The translations under genes and the position numbers were made by a program. A stretch of 64,000 nt of DNA from assembly GCA_903813345.2 (NCBI GenBank), contig CAIIXF020000006.1, positions 12,468,348 to 12,532,347 of the forward strand, written 5' to 3'. The DNA is from Owenia fusiformis. Its lineage: Eukaryota; Annelida; Polychaeta; Sabellida; Oweniidae. Of this stretch, positions 24,538-36,900 are shown one piece after another (the stretch's first letter is position 1; the number at the start of each line of letters is the position of its first letter). The notes below the pieces were generated by a model. It did not search any database. It worked only from the letters and a program-made list of their open reading frames with translations, and had not been told where the DNA came from.

Positions 24538-26913
24538 ATGGCAGCACTTATGTTAATAGTTTTTTTCTTTGTTTTCCAACAATTCTTTGGAAATGCAATT
24601 ATGACACATGATACATGTGGAGAAAAGCAATCACATGATAGCGAAAGTAACATGGATTGTAAATTTAATATAGATGAACAATCGTTTGAAGCATTTCGAC
24701 ATTTGATTCAAAACGAAAGCGTTAACTATATGCAAATAAAAGTTAACTTCTCGCAGAAACTCTATATACCAAAAGACAATCGGTTCTTCTCACCGGGATA
24801 TTTAGTATGGACGTACAAGGGGAAACCGGGTGCGGGTTATCCGTTGTTAACTTTTCCATATGATGCGTCCATCCTTTCGTTGGGATTTCTTACTTGGCAC
24901 AAACTCGACCAAATCGATTTGAACGTACAGGTACATCCCAAAAACTGTTCCGGAGAGTGGGGTGAAGAAAACACATCCAAAGAATTACTTTTCGCATTAC
25001 GGAATATGTCCGATAGGACAAACCATGGAGACACGTCGGTGTGGTGTTATGGGATCAAATTCGCAATCCCGTGGCCGTGGAATGTTATGGTTCATTTGCA
25101 AGGAGTAAGTCGGGATTCAACGGGATTCCAATGTAGCAATGCACTCAGAAATCCTTGGAATTTTGACGAGATCGTGCGTCAGACCAGATATCTCGTTTTT
25201 CTGCAAATTGTCGGTATTTTCATCTACGTCAACATCCCTTTATTGCTCTTTGCATTTGACATGCCGAGTCTTAAGATTGCTGATGACTCCAACCCTGAAT
25301 GCAGCAAAAACGTTAATCCAACAAAGCCAACTAGAACTGTAATTCTATATCTTAGTGATGGGCCTCCTAAGTCACTGAAAACTCCCATTAAATGGTTTCT
25401 TAAACGAGGGAGAAAGTCCAAACTCATTGCTGGTTTATTGAAGCTTGTCTTTTTGACATTAATATTTCCGATCGTCATTTATCTAAGGATGATTCTTTAT
25501 ATGAATTTCCTGAAGAATGATCTCAAAGCAAGGATTGAGCAAGATGTTCCGTTGGGATTTAACTCGATGCCATTTGGATTTGAAGCAAGTAATCGCAACT
25601 TTAAGTACTTCATGGGGGGTCCTTACGTGATTTATGGACTATTTTTCGTCGTGAGTGGAGCAATACTGTGCCTGTCAAACATCGCCGAAACTCTTTGTCT
25701 TGGACTCAATGTTAACTCTAAGGGCGATGACTCAACCGTACTGAGCCTTAACCCTGAAACTATAGAAAGGCTAGGAATAAGGTATACCCATTTACCCGTG
25801 AGCTTCGGAAAGTTTTCCGAGGCCCTCAAGTCAAGACTTACTACAGTTTTGAATTGGAAGTTTTGGAGACATTTTTCTCGAGTTTGGTTTGATATTAGAC
25901 TAAATTGTATAATGGATACACGACCTGAGTTTATTCCAAAAATTGTTTTTATTGCGTTGCTGATTCCATTTTGGTTGGTCTTCTTGGTTGTGCTTATCCT
26001 CCATATTTTTCTGTGTTTGATATATTATGGGATCCCTCTTGTATTTCTTGTAAAAACAGTTTTGTTTAACTATTCAACTTTAGCTTTAGATTTCAGTGCA
26101 GAACGTTTTAAGAAGCGGATAGTTGTGAGGTATTGTCTTAGTGGTTGTCTGATCATTTGCATCATATTTGCCTTCCTTTACATTCTGGGGTGCGCCACCG
26201 TAATCTTTGGATCGTCTACCACATTTATCACCAGTGTTCTTGCTTTCACGTTCATTGGTGCCATTGCGCATCCAACCGAATCCTTCTCTTACGTGATCTT
26301 AATAGTAGCTATTATTGGTTACATCTCGAAAGTGGTTAATCATTTTAATAATGTTTATGCTGATCTCTTGGAGAAAACTATCAAAATATCTGAAGATCTT
26401 GAATCAATAAGAAACAACGCTGAAAACCCTTCTCCAATCAATAGATCGTCATTGGATGATTACACCGTCATGGATAACGCTATTACGACCATTGCGACTC
26501 ATGACGTAGCTTCGAAATTCCCTTTAAAGTATGTCCATTACAACAATGATGGAATTCCAGGAGTTGAAAAACCTTTGTTTTCTAAAATTGTAGAAATATA
26601 TGAGCCATTGAGAGTGCATTTTTGGCTTTCCTTTCTCTATTTGCTTATTGTCATTTCCTTCGTGGTCATGGGCGTTACCGCTGTTCAAATGTATAACAGA
26701 AATTCCGAGTTGGCCTTTATAGTTCACTTGGTGTCCACTATTATCCTGACCTTTATTCCACAAGTCATTGAGTACCTATGGGCGTCCCCTGTGGAACCAT
26801 CTCGAGAAAAAAGGGTCAAGATGAAATCCATAGAGCGCACGGTCAGAGAGTATTGGAATAATCGCTCCCAGTCCAACGAATACAATCTGAATATCATTTC
26901 TACACAAGCATGA
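24538..26913 (+). CDS. Orphan intronless multi-pass membrane protein (791 aa)
   Basis: The open frame extends upstream to a GTG at 24493, but the first ATG is at 24538 and opens a good signal peptide (MAALMLIVFFFVFQQFF). About 200 extracellular-type residues follow, with several N-x-S/T sites and cysteines (QVHPKNCSGEW, TSVWCYGIKFAIPWPW). Then come roughly ten hydrophobic spans: YLVFLQIVGIFIYVNIPLLL, LLKLVFLTLIFPIVIYL, YVIYGLFFVVSGAILCL, a pair around IPFWLVFLVVLILHIF, CLSGCLIICIIFAFLYILG, a pair around VLAFTFIGAIAHP, and two near the C-terminus. A charged loop with possible helical character (LLEKTIKISEDLESI) separates the last groups. I recognise no transporter, receptor or channel motif. 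The lack of introns in such a long gene is unlike its neighbours and suggests retrocopy origin or a lineage-specific intronless family. It is intact, so probably functional. Confidence 0.82.
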   Translation: MAALMLIVFFFVFQQFFGNAIMTHDTCGEKQSHDSESNMDCKFNIDEQSFEAFRHLIQNESVNYMQIKVNFSQKLYIPKDNRFFSPGYLVWTYKGKPGAGYPLLTFPYDASILSLGFLTWHKLDQIDLNVQVHPKNCSGEWGEENTSKELLFALRNMSDRTNHGDTSVWCYGIKFAIPWPWNVMVHLQGVSRDSTGFQCSNALRNPWNFDEIVRQTRYLVFLQIVGIFIYVNIPLLLFAFDMPSLKIADDSNPECSKNVNPTKPTRTVILYLSDGPPKSLKTPIKWFLKRGRKSKLIAGLLKLVFLTLIFPIVIYLRMILYMNFLKNDLKARIEQDVPLGFNSMPFGFEASNRNFKYFMGGPYVIYGLFFVVSGAILCLSNIAETLCLGLNVNSKGDDSTVLSLNPETIERLGIRYTHLPVSFGKFSEALKSRLTTVLNWKFWRHFSRVWFDIRLNCIMDTRPEFIPKIVFIALLIPFWLVFLVVLILHIFLCLIYYGIPLVFLVKTVLFNYSTLALDFSAERFKKRIVVRYCLSGCLIICIIFAFLYILGCATVIFGSSTTFITSVLAFTFIGAIAHPTESFSYVILIVAIIGYISKVVNHFNNVYADLLEKTIKISEDLESIRNNAENPSPINRSSLDDYTVMDNAITTIATHDVASKFPLKYVHYNNDGIPGVEKPLFSKIVEIYEPLRVHFWLSFLYLLIVISFVVMGVTAVQMYNRNSELAFIVHLVSTIILTFIPQVIEYLWASPVEPSREKRVKMKSIERTVREYWNNRSQSNEYNLNIISTQA

Positions 26914-27066
26914 ATACTAGAAATACATCTAGTATATCAGTAATACTTAGCTGTTCAGCTTCAAACTGATTCAATGCTTACAGCATAGACGTAGCGATGG
27001 AGGGGGTGTGATGGTTGCGACCCCCCCCCCCCCGTAACCACTAAAAATAGAGCCATTAGATAGAAG

Positions 27067-27072
27067 AATAAA
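27067..27072 (+). terminator. Possible poly(A) signal of the orphan membrane-protein gene
   Basis: AATAAA about 150 nt after the stop codon, just past a poly-C run near 27020. Confidence 0.4.
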
Positions 27073-27609
27073 AGAGGGAAGGAAGCATCAATTTTGGAAA
27101 ATTCACAACAAATCAACAAAACCGATTTTTGGGTTTTTATGCTCTCCCCAACACGGAGGAAAATAAAGAAGCATAAACATAAACTGGCTAGTCGAAATAA
27201 ATGGATTCAGTCATGCATATGTTATGTTACAAAAGTTCACCGCTCTAGATATGTACTTTTCAATGGATTAATTGTGTATTTTTGTTTAAATAATCCATAT
27301 TGACTCATCCGTGTATATATCAGGCTTCATTGATTTATCAACTTGTAGTTACGATATCAACACACATTCGGTGATATTGTCTTTTATACTGTGACTCTTT
27401 TAAATTACTGTAGTGGTGCCAACATTTATAATCACTTTGTCCAATCTGAAAAATATTGTCATATAGCTGGTATTGACCACCTCCTGTTATTGGCATACCC
27501 TGTAAAATATATATTACCTTCCTAGATATTTCTGAACTCATTTTCCTCCTCTCCAAAGCCTTGCGTATTACGTAACTAAACCTAAAGTATGTCTTGAAAC
27601 GATGTTATC

Positions 27610-29762
27610 TTACCCTACTATCACACCAAACTAGTTCTCACTACGTTCTCGAAAACGGGCTTAAACTGTGCACGAACGGATTTGACGTATTAAGAACCCA
27701 CTAAGAACCGTTTGGGATCTGTTTACAAACTTCATGAAACTAGCACTGGGGACACACTACGAACGGAAGTGTCGAACTTCAATCCTACTAGGGGCGTATT
27801 ACGACGTTGTGTAGTCAGGCGTAAATTGCAGCCGTAAGTACCCCAATCTAATCCGTTTGTACTGCAGACGGAATAAAGACGAGATGAACGAATTAAAAAA
27901 ATTAACGAATGAACGCTTATGAACGAATTAACAAAAATAGCATCACACCAGAACCAGTTGTCACTGCGTTCTTCAAAACGTTGCCGAATCGGTTTTAAAC
28001 TGTGTGCGAACTAAATGAAAGTAGATTCAACGTTCGTTGGCGAACTGCATGGACTTTCCCGGACGAGGAATGTGATTTAGAATTTTGAATCGATTCAAAA
28101 TTCAATGGCGACCATACCGTTCTGTAATCAGGTCATGATGACCTTCTAGACTAAGGGACGCGTTATACGATGTTGCACACCGACGTGGTGCGACCTGAAC
28201 GAACTGCGAATGAGATGGACGTATCGAAGACTGTTTATGAACGAAGTAGCTAATTATTTTAGACATATTTCCCGACCACAGCCAGATTGAGCCCGTTTTA
28301 CGACGTTTTCGTAGGACTGGCAAGAACGGGTAAGAACTAGTTTGGTGTGATAGGGGGTTATAGTTTTGAAAATGGACAATTCATTCTGACCTAAACAGAG
28401 ACTGGCTTATCATAAGACAAAACATGTTCCATGAGTGCATTCTCAATCAAAAACATCAATACTAGTACAAATAAAAAAGACCTTAGAACAAGCTCAAGGC
28501 GCGATGGGCAAAATTAAGCTTTTTTAGTACTTGAGAAAACAAATTCAGGAAATCAATACGTTCTGTAACTATAAGGGCTTCTTCTTAATTGTACTATTGG
28601 GACTCATTGTCGTGGACTACCGTTTTCTGTGGGTGAATGTGAGTGCAGGAGGATCTGCCTCTGATGCTGGTAGTTTCAACCGATCGTCTCTTGAGTCCGA
28701 TCTCCGTGAAGGGAAACTTGGCTTTCCTCCCTCCGAGCCCCTCCAAACTGGACTCCCAGATACTTAAATCTATGATATTTAAATCTACATATGGAAAACT
28801 TGAGAATATTAATTAGTAATTCTACTTCTAAAAACAAATGTTTGTATTTTAAAAATTGGATAGATTCCTACATATACTAATAATAACTTTAATGACGTAA
28901 TGCCTACCCAAAGTGAAATAGTTAATAGACTTTAAATGTTCAGTCAGAACATGGCAGAATTTATAACTGTTAACCCCCCTATCACACCAAACTAGTTCTT
29001 ACCCGTTCTTGCCAGTCCTACGAAAACGTCGTAAAACGGGCTCAATCTGGCTTTTGTCGGGAAATATGTCTGAAATAATTAGCTTCTTCGTTCTTAAACA
29101 GTCTTCAATACGTTCATCTCGTTCGCAGTTCGTTCAGGTCGCACCAGGTCGGTGTGCAACGTCGTAGAACGCGTCCCTTAGTCTAGAAGGTCATAATGAC
29201 CTGATTATAGAACGGTATGGTCGCCATCGAATTTTGAATCGATTCAAAATTCTAAAATCACATTCCCGTCTGAGAACGTTCATAAAGTTCGAAAATAGAC
29301 CTTAGAAAGTTCATTTCGTTCGCACACAGTTTTGAAGAACGCAGTGGCAACTTGTTTGGTGTGATAGCTATATTTTTGTTAACTCGTTAATAAGCAGTGT
29401 TAAATACGTTCTTTATCAGTTTAAATCCGTTTGCAATTAGTTCTACCTCGTTCTCAACACGTCCTTAGACAGTTCAACTCGTTGTTAAAACGTCCCTAGT
29501 AGGATTGAAGTACGACGGTTCCGTTCGTAGTACGTCCAGCTCGTCGTTAGTACGTTGTCACTCGTTCTAATTGTAGAACGTGACGACCACGAGAACATTT
29601 TGAGCAGTGTCTAAGTTCTAAAGGACCTACCCGTTCGAGTACGTTCGATGAAGTTTGTAAATAGATCCCAAACGGTCCTTAGTAGGTCCAGTCCGTTCGT
29701 ACACAGTTGAAGCCCGTTTTCGAGAACGTAGTGGGAACTAGTTTGGTGTGATAGTAGGGTAA
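27610..29762. mobile_element. Composite PIF/Harbinger-type palindrome
   Basis: Two ~750-bp arms (27610-28362 and 28970-29762) are inverse copies. Each arm itself begins and ends with the same signature, CTATCACACCAAACTAGTTC or its complement, with outer ends TTACCCTACTATCACACC. A weaker copy of the signature also lies inside each arm (27941 and 29345). The arms look like two copies of one MITE in opposite orientation. They enclose a 600-bp centre with a Harbinger transposase fragment. Confidence 0.85.
28531..28767 (+). pseudogene. PIF/Harbinger (HARBI1-like) transposase fragment
   Basis: About 75 codons resemble the DDE_Tnp_4 core of Harbinger transposases: NYKGFFLIVLLGLIVVDYRF, VSAGGSASDAGSFNRSSL and EGKLGFPPSEPLQTGLPDT. 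The first catalytic aspartate is in VVDYRF. The remainder of the ~350-residue protein is missing, so this is a remnant. It sits in the centre of the palindrome. Confidence 0.85.
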
Positions 29763-30450
29763 ACAGTCTGTGCCATCTCATTATAAAGTTAAAATATTTA
29801 GTGATGTAAGTAAATGTACACATGTAAATACAAACATAAATCTAAGGTTCTATGATAGCAAATTGAAAAATTATAGATTCTTGGATAAACATGCACGTTC
29901 TAAAGACATTGAACTTAAGCATATTTGGAATTATTTTGGATTAATACTTGTGGAATTCTACAGACTTGGATACTCATAAAGCAATCCAAGAGTAAAAAAG
30001 TGGCCAATTTTAAATACAAACTTTTACATTACATTTTACCATGCAAACAAATACTTCTTAGATGGAAAATAAGTGTTAGTGATTAAGTGTGGTAATCGCG
30101 GACAAGTAGAAGACTATAAACGTTTATTCTTTCACATCAAGTAATTAATGTAATCAATCAACTTTAAAATTATATAGTAGATCATTTTAAGATTGAATTA
30201 AGATTGAAAAGGTATAAAAAAAACTCCGATCTTTGGCTATAAGGTATAAGACATTATTATATACCTCAAATGTATTCTAGATGCTCATTGGCTTATTCAT
30301 GGTCACATGACATGGAATAGATGAGATCTGGAGTTGAAAGGTAAAATGCATTTTAATGCCAATAAGAACCGGTGAACATTTGATATTGAAATGAAAAGAC
30401 TTATCATTTTGTTTTTGTTTACAGAGTACTTATCAGGTATATAATAAAAC
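29763..30450. other. Intergenic AT-rich stretch
   Basis: It contains a 69-codon frame at 29770-29979 (+) with no recognisable motif. Nothing else is supported. Confidence 0.4.
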
Positions 30451-30604
30451 AAATAGTGACTGCCACATTTTCGGGAAATAGTGTAAAAAATTTCCTCTCG
30501 GGAATATCCTGTCCACTGACTTGTTCACTGACATGTCAGTGGATAGGATATTCCCTTGAGGAAAAATATTTTGCACTATTTACCTCAATGGCAGTCACTA
30601 TTTG
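30451..30604. repeat. Hairpin MITE, ~155 bp
   Basis: AAATAGTGACTGCCA and TGGCAGTCACTATTT are exact inverse ends. The inner arms GGAATATCCTGTCCACTGAC and GTCAGTGGATAGGATATTCC continue the hairpin. Confidence 0.9.
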
Positions 30605-30964
30605 TACACTAACTATACTTAATAAATGACTAAATAACTAACTACTATGGTATATTATATTTGTAAACTATTGTAACAATTTCAAAAATTATATCATTCT
30701 TCGCAGATATTGTAGTATTGTAAAATGATGTCAATAAAGTTATAAAAACAGAAATACATACATGAATTTAAAAAAAGATATTATGTGTCTCACAAAAACA
30801 ATAATTTTGTATAGTTATCCTAGTCACATAATTAAAAGTTATAAAGATAGAATGAAGCGTCTCAAGTGAGACAAGTTGTCATTTGCAACCTTGCAATATA
30901 CATATGCGTCTCTTTTAGTCCGTGATCAACGTAGAAGTTAAAGCGACAACTAATCAATTTAGTC

Positions 30965-33900
30965 CTATTCGTATATTTGTTCAGGAAACCCAATGCCCTT
31001 CATTTTCTCTTCATACAGCCTGTCAAACTGTTCACTTTGGGCCACTGTAAAGTTATTCTTCCAGTCATCGATGGTACCTGCAAATTAATATACAACCAGT
31101 TTTAGAAATTGTAAAACAAGTAAACAATGAAAACCCCAAAAAGTCACATCAAAGACGAAGACGAAGATAAACATAAACATGAATTCACAATAGAAAATAT
31201 GGGAACGATGTCGATATAGGCTTCCTAACCTTTCCTCATGTGTGAAGATTGACCTTCTTTAAGTGATTTTATCTGTTCAAATGCGTTTCCAAATGCATCA
31301 CTTTCTTTGAGGTTGTCAAATTTGATATGATCTGCTATCGTCTTCACTTGTTCATCGGTGAGTGATTTCCCCAAGAAATTCGCAAGTTCCTTTATAACTG
31401 TAGGACAATCCTGTAGAATATTTAAGATATTCAAAGTTACATTGATTTGCCAAATATCATTGTTCAACTCACAAATGGGAAGAAGTTACAGGTATTTGAA
31501 AATTTAGGGTTTAGCCAAAATTAAAGTCAGTTTTACACCAAAATAACAGTTGATTTGTCTCCCTAGGCCATGTTAACAGCAGCAATGATTTCCATACATG
31601 TATATGACCTTAAATGCGCTTCAAATAGGGATGTGGCATTTTGAAATCCTTATAAAACCTTTTTAAGGCATTTTAGAAGAGAGTCATTGGAGTGTATACC
31701 CCCAACATCCTCTTTTTGAACACAATATCCATCCTATCTTCGACAATAGCACCCATATTTTAGGTCACATTCAGGTCAGGGCTGTTTCCAGGGTACTAAA
31801 TTGAACTATATTTTTGGCGAAACGCTAAGTTTTGAAATGCCTGTAACTTTTTACCATTTGCACGGGCTACTAGAGTTTCCACGTGTATGGAGTATGACCG
31901 GTTCTTAGGCTACGAATATGACCTGTTTTGGAAAGTCATGAGAGGCACAGCTGCTTAAAAATGGAAAATAAAGGTTAACTTCTATATAATCCTTTTTGAA
32001 ATTGTGTTTGTTGAATATAGTTTATGCTGTATTTAATAGTAATGTAACAAAAAAATGTTAAACATGAGCTATTTTAGCAATGTAACTGTTCATAATGGAA
32101 TATCAATCAGAAAGTACAGATTTCTCGCCTTAGAGCCAAATCATTAAGCGACCTTGCCCTTAAAAGTGACTTTTTTAGACATAATTTCAAGAACATCATT
32201 GATCCTTCTTGCCCCTGCGGCCACCGAAATCAAGATAAGATTCATCTTTTACTCGACTGCCCTCTAACCGCCATACATAGAAATGATTACATACAGAACA
32301 TCCTAAAGTTAGACAATCTTGATATTATGTGCTATTTTGGAAAAAACAGAAAGCAAAAAATAGAATTTATACTTTATGGAGATGAAAATTTAAATAGTGA
32401 ACTGAATACAAAATGCCTTCAACTATCTTCAAATTATATCGATAACATCTTAGAATGACCATCCTCCTCATTTCACATCATCTCTCATTAACACTCATAT
32501 ACATCATCATGGGCAAGACCTGGTGGACGACCGTCTGTCCGTTGCAATCCTACACACTCCAGTGATTTATTATATGTTTTTAACTTTCTAGAGGGGGGCC
32601 AATAATGCTATGTAGCCTCGGCCCCTCACAATCTATGTAAATAATTATGTTGAATATTATAGAAATAAATAACAATAACCTAAAAAAAAAAAAAATCATT
32701 AATATCTCAGTAGAAAAAACAAATCCCAAACCTTTTTATGGCTAACCTGAACAAGATCTCCAAATCTCAGTTTATATGATCCCCCGTAGAGTGAGCAAGA
32801 GAAGGATTTATCTTTTCCCAGAGGATACGCTTGTGAAATGTCATGGAAACGAGTGTAACACGGCCCACTGACATTTCACAACCGTATTCTAATGGGGCAC
32901 CAGTCCATTCGTATTCTCAAAAATTCAAAGATTTATTCCATGATGGTAAAATTCCCTGCAATCTGATTGGTGCACGTGACTTAGATATATCCTGTATTTA
33001 CACGCACATTCCACTAAGCGTTGGATACAGCGTGAAAATGACATCAGCGTTGGGATACGGTCTAGTATCCCAACGCCCTAGATTTCCATCCAGGATATGA
33101 CTATTACTGAAAAAATCAATGGTGATCAGTTTACACCAACGCATGCTAATATTTGAAATATCTGATTTGAATATCAGGAAATGATACGGTGATCATCACA
33201 ATTTATAATTTTATAATAAAAAACACACATCTGTGAATATAAAAAGATCAATATTTAAAAAAAAAATTAAATCCAATATGGCAGACGAAAGTCGAAAAAA
33301 ACTTTCGCTACACTGCACTTCCAGCTAATGAAATTGAAGAAAAAAGAAAGAAAATCAAACGTCTCGTATAATACAATAAAAGCAAACAACAAGGCTATAT
33401 AGATTTTGAAGGAATATCGATGTAAAATATCTCTGAGGTGAGAAGGTTGATCTGTTTCTCCGGCCCCAAGCCAATGGACTTGATTTAGGCGAGCTTTATA
33501 TGGGTAATCATGGAATAAAAACGTTATTCAATGATTTCTCGTGAAATACAGAAAATATTCTTCCCTTGAACGACTGTATTTCACTCTGCTAGCGCATCGT
33601 GAAATACAACCTTCTCGGGAAGAATATTTTCTGTTTTTCACTCGAATCATTGAATAACTTATAGTATCATATTTGGACAGAGCAGGCTAAATTATTTAAA
33701 ATATTCATGACTAATTCGTAGATCTAGCTATATATTATACATAAGATGTGTCATCCTCTTCGGAGTTGCGTTGTGTTACACAAAAACTGATCAAAGATGC
33801 TGGAAACTAGGATTTTACGGCTTCAATCTAATATTAATACGTTTTCTCTAGATTTAGGCCCCTTGTGATAAGCCTGGCATTATAAGTATACCAAGTATCA

Positions 33901-36900
33901 TTCATTGACCAAGTAGGATAAAAAGAAAATGTTCGAAAGTGTTCATAAAAAGCAAGTACTCACCTCGTCTGTTTATAGGAACAGAAATACGGTCACACTC
34001 GTAAGCTTAGAACCGGTCATACTCAATATACGCGGATACTCTAGTAACCCGTGATTTGTGAGTTGAACCATGATACTAGGCGAATCAATGTAACTTTGGA
34101 TAAGCTTTAAAATGATATATGACACATACCATAGAGACATTGGTATATGTCTGCCTGCGGGGGGGCATACTTTCGGGACACCCTGTATATGAGACGGTTT
34201 ATTTCCTTCCTCGAGTATAACGAAAGCTAAGGCGCTAGAATCATTACAAATGATATTTTTCATTGACTATACACATAAAAAACATTACACCAACCTTTAT
34301 CATCCGTTCAAAACAAAGAAAATACATATTTTCGTTTCTATTTTCCCACCACTGTTTGTAAAAGTCAAACCAAGTACCGCCGCTACCAACATCTGAAAAC
34401 AACAAATTCAATGTACAGGCGGACTTATATGGAACCCTTGGCCTTTGGGATTCTCCGGGGGAGACTAGAGTTCTCCAAAGGATATTGTACACATCCCGAA
34501 GCTTCAGTGGATTTTGGATGCGGTTGTAATCCACGGGCAATTAATCAGTTTATCATTTGGCGACAGAAATGGCTCATAATTCAATGTTCATAAACTACAT
34601 TTGATGAATTGCATTTATTAATAAAACAATTTTTGATATATATTCGAAAAAATGTCTAAAACATTAAAGTCCCCGTCTAAAGTTTGAAAATATTTTTTTA
34701 TCATTCATTTACTATTTGTCAGGACTTAAAAAGTGATTTTAGAGATTTTTGAACAAAAAAAAAATTTTGAAAAAAAAGTTGTGAGCATTTCACTTCTCAA
34801 ATATTCAAATTTCCCGCCATTTTTCAAAAAAAGTTGAAATTTCTTAATCATCAAATATTTCTTAATTCATTTCAAAAAAAGATTATCTTTTTTACACCAA
34901 TGCAAAGATTGAACAAAGGACACACTATTTCAATAATAAAATGCCATATTTAATGGGCCACTTTAATGTTTTAGCATATCAAAAATATTTTGAAACATTA
35001 GTGATGTCACTAAGGTACCAAAAACTTTTTGAAAAAAATTGAAATTTTTTTTTCGATGTCAATCTTTTCTAAATATGTTAGACTTTCAAAAAAAACAATG
35101 TTGATTGTCTAACCAGGTTAAAAGGAAGAATAAATAATGTTTTAGATATCACTGTACCATTGGTTTCTATGAGAACTGAAATTTTGAAATGCATTTTTCT
35201 CAGAACCATTTTCATGCACTGATAAGTTCATTTCTCGCTTATTTATGAACTGATTTTCTTAATTTTTTCGGCAAAAAACATGGGAGGATGAATGCTATAC
35301 ATTGGTATGAATTGTGGCTAATTAGAAGATATGAGTGACCTCTAAAAGTTGGTTTTAAATAAATTCACAAATTTTGGAACAAAAAGTCTATCAAAAACCA
35401 CTTTTTGAAATTAAAAAAAAAAGTTTCACATATCACACTTTGATAACATTGGGTAAGACTACAATATAAGCCAAAGTGGTTTAAACTTTATATGGGGCCT
35501 TTAAACAAGAAAATGTTTAAAAATTCGAGTGAGAAAAATACGTAAGAAAAGTTCTTCATTTTCACTAGTGATTGCACTTCGCCAACATGCCAGACGGTCG
35601 TGAAGATTTTGCCTTCATCCCTTGAACTCATGGAAAAATTGTGCCTTCTAGGATGCGCCATTTTGTTACTGAGCGGATTGAAGATCAGTTTAACGGAGCC
35701 AAAGTGAATAAAATATTTAAATAGTGGATAGACTACAGTATATGATTCATTCATTCAATCATTTTTATTACATTAATTCTCGAGGTCTCCCTAATATTTA
35801 TAGTGCTTTGTTTTAATGTGTAATAGTTTGAAAAGATTGAACAACTTACACTTGATGCTGTCTCCTGTAAGGCAAACAGCCATGTAGTCCTCCCAAGAGA
35901 ATTGTTCAGAAAATAGACCGGATTTCACCCATTCTTGCATGAATAAATACTTACTGTAGCAAGATGATTTGGGGTTTCTGTAGCCAATTATTACCTAAAA
36001 GACCAAGGTAAAGTGTGGAATGGGAAAAACACGTACTATATGGTCATCGATTGAATCTTCGTTTAAAATTGCTTTGATAGGTGATTCCACGGCCAAGACT
36101 TACAGAAAGAACTAGTCCATGGTGATCCAAATATCTTCCAGTTGCCAAACTTATTAATTATGGAGGGGGTGTAATGCTCGACATACATAAGATGAAGTAT
36201 TCTTTTGTAAAATTACCTTACATTTTTTAGGCTTTTGCAATCCTCTTGGAGAAAATTCATAAGCATGGTGAGGCCCCCATATGAAACGAGGAGATGAGGA
36301 TTTTGCTAGAGGAATGAGCGGGTTCTCCCCATATTCCGTAATTGCAAGTTTGCTCTGAAAAACTACATGTAAACAGAAATATATGTGTCTATGTATTATT
36401 TTATTATCAATAAATCCTGGTTTAACTCGAGCAAAAAGAGTTTACATTAAACAGCTCTTTCAATTGACACTGATTTACACTGATTCACACTGAATTACAC
36501 TAATTGACACTGATTTACACTGTTTTACACTGATTGACACTGAATTACACTGATCATTGACACTGATTGATACTGATTGACACTGACTTACACTGACTGA
36601 CACTGATTTACACTGATTGACACCGAATTACACTGACTGACACTGATTTGTACTGATTGACGCTGATTTATACTGATTGACACTGATTTACACTGTTTTA
36701 CACTGATTGACACTGAATTACACTGAATTACACTGATAAATACTCCAAACATGAGCATATAATCATGAGCATATAAACAGAACTTCTGCATAAATCCAAA
36801 ATGTACTTCCTGCATTAGTTTTCACCTAGTATTTACGTACGTACACGCTTTATCCATGCTTAACATAACCATGCGATCATGTATATGTGTATTCTTCAAC

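Noticed and set aside
27010-27035. Poly-C run
   Set aside because: A simple homopolymer after the orphan gene. It does not suggest any function on its own.
34680-35480. A/T-run-rich stretch in a sulfotransferase intron
   Set aside because: It is full of TTTTGAAAAAAA-like words, but I could not find clear ends or a unit, so no element is called.
36455-36745. CRISPR-like regular repeats
   Set aside because: The units are 10-12 bp, contiguous and degenerate with no unique spacers, in a eukaryotic intron. This is a simple tandem repeat.
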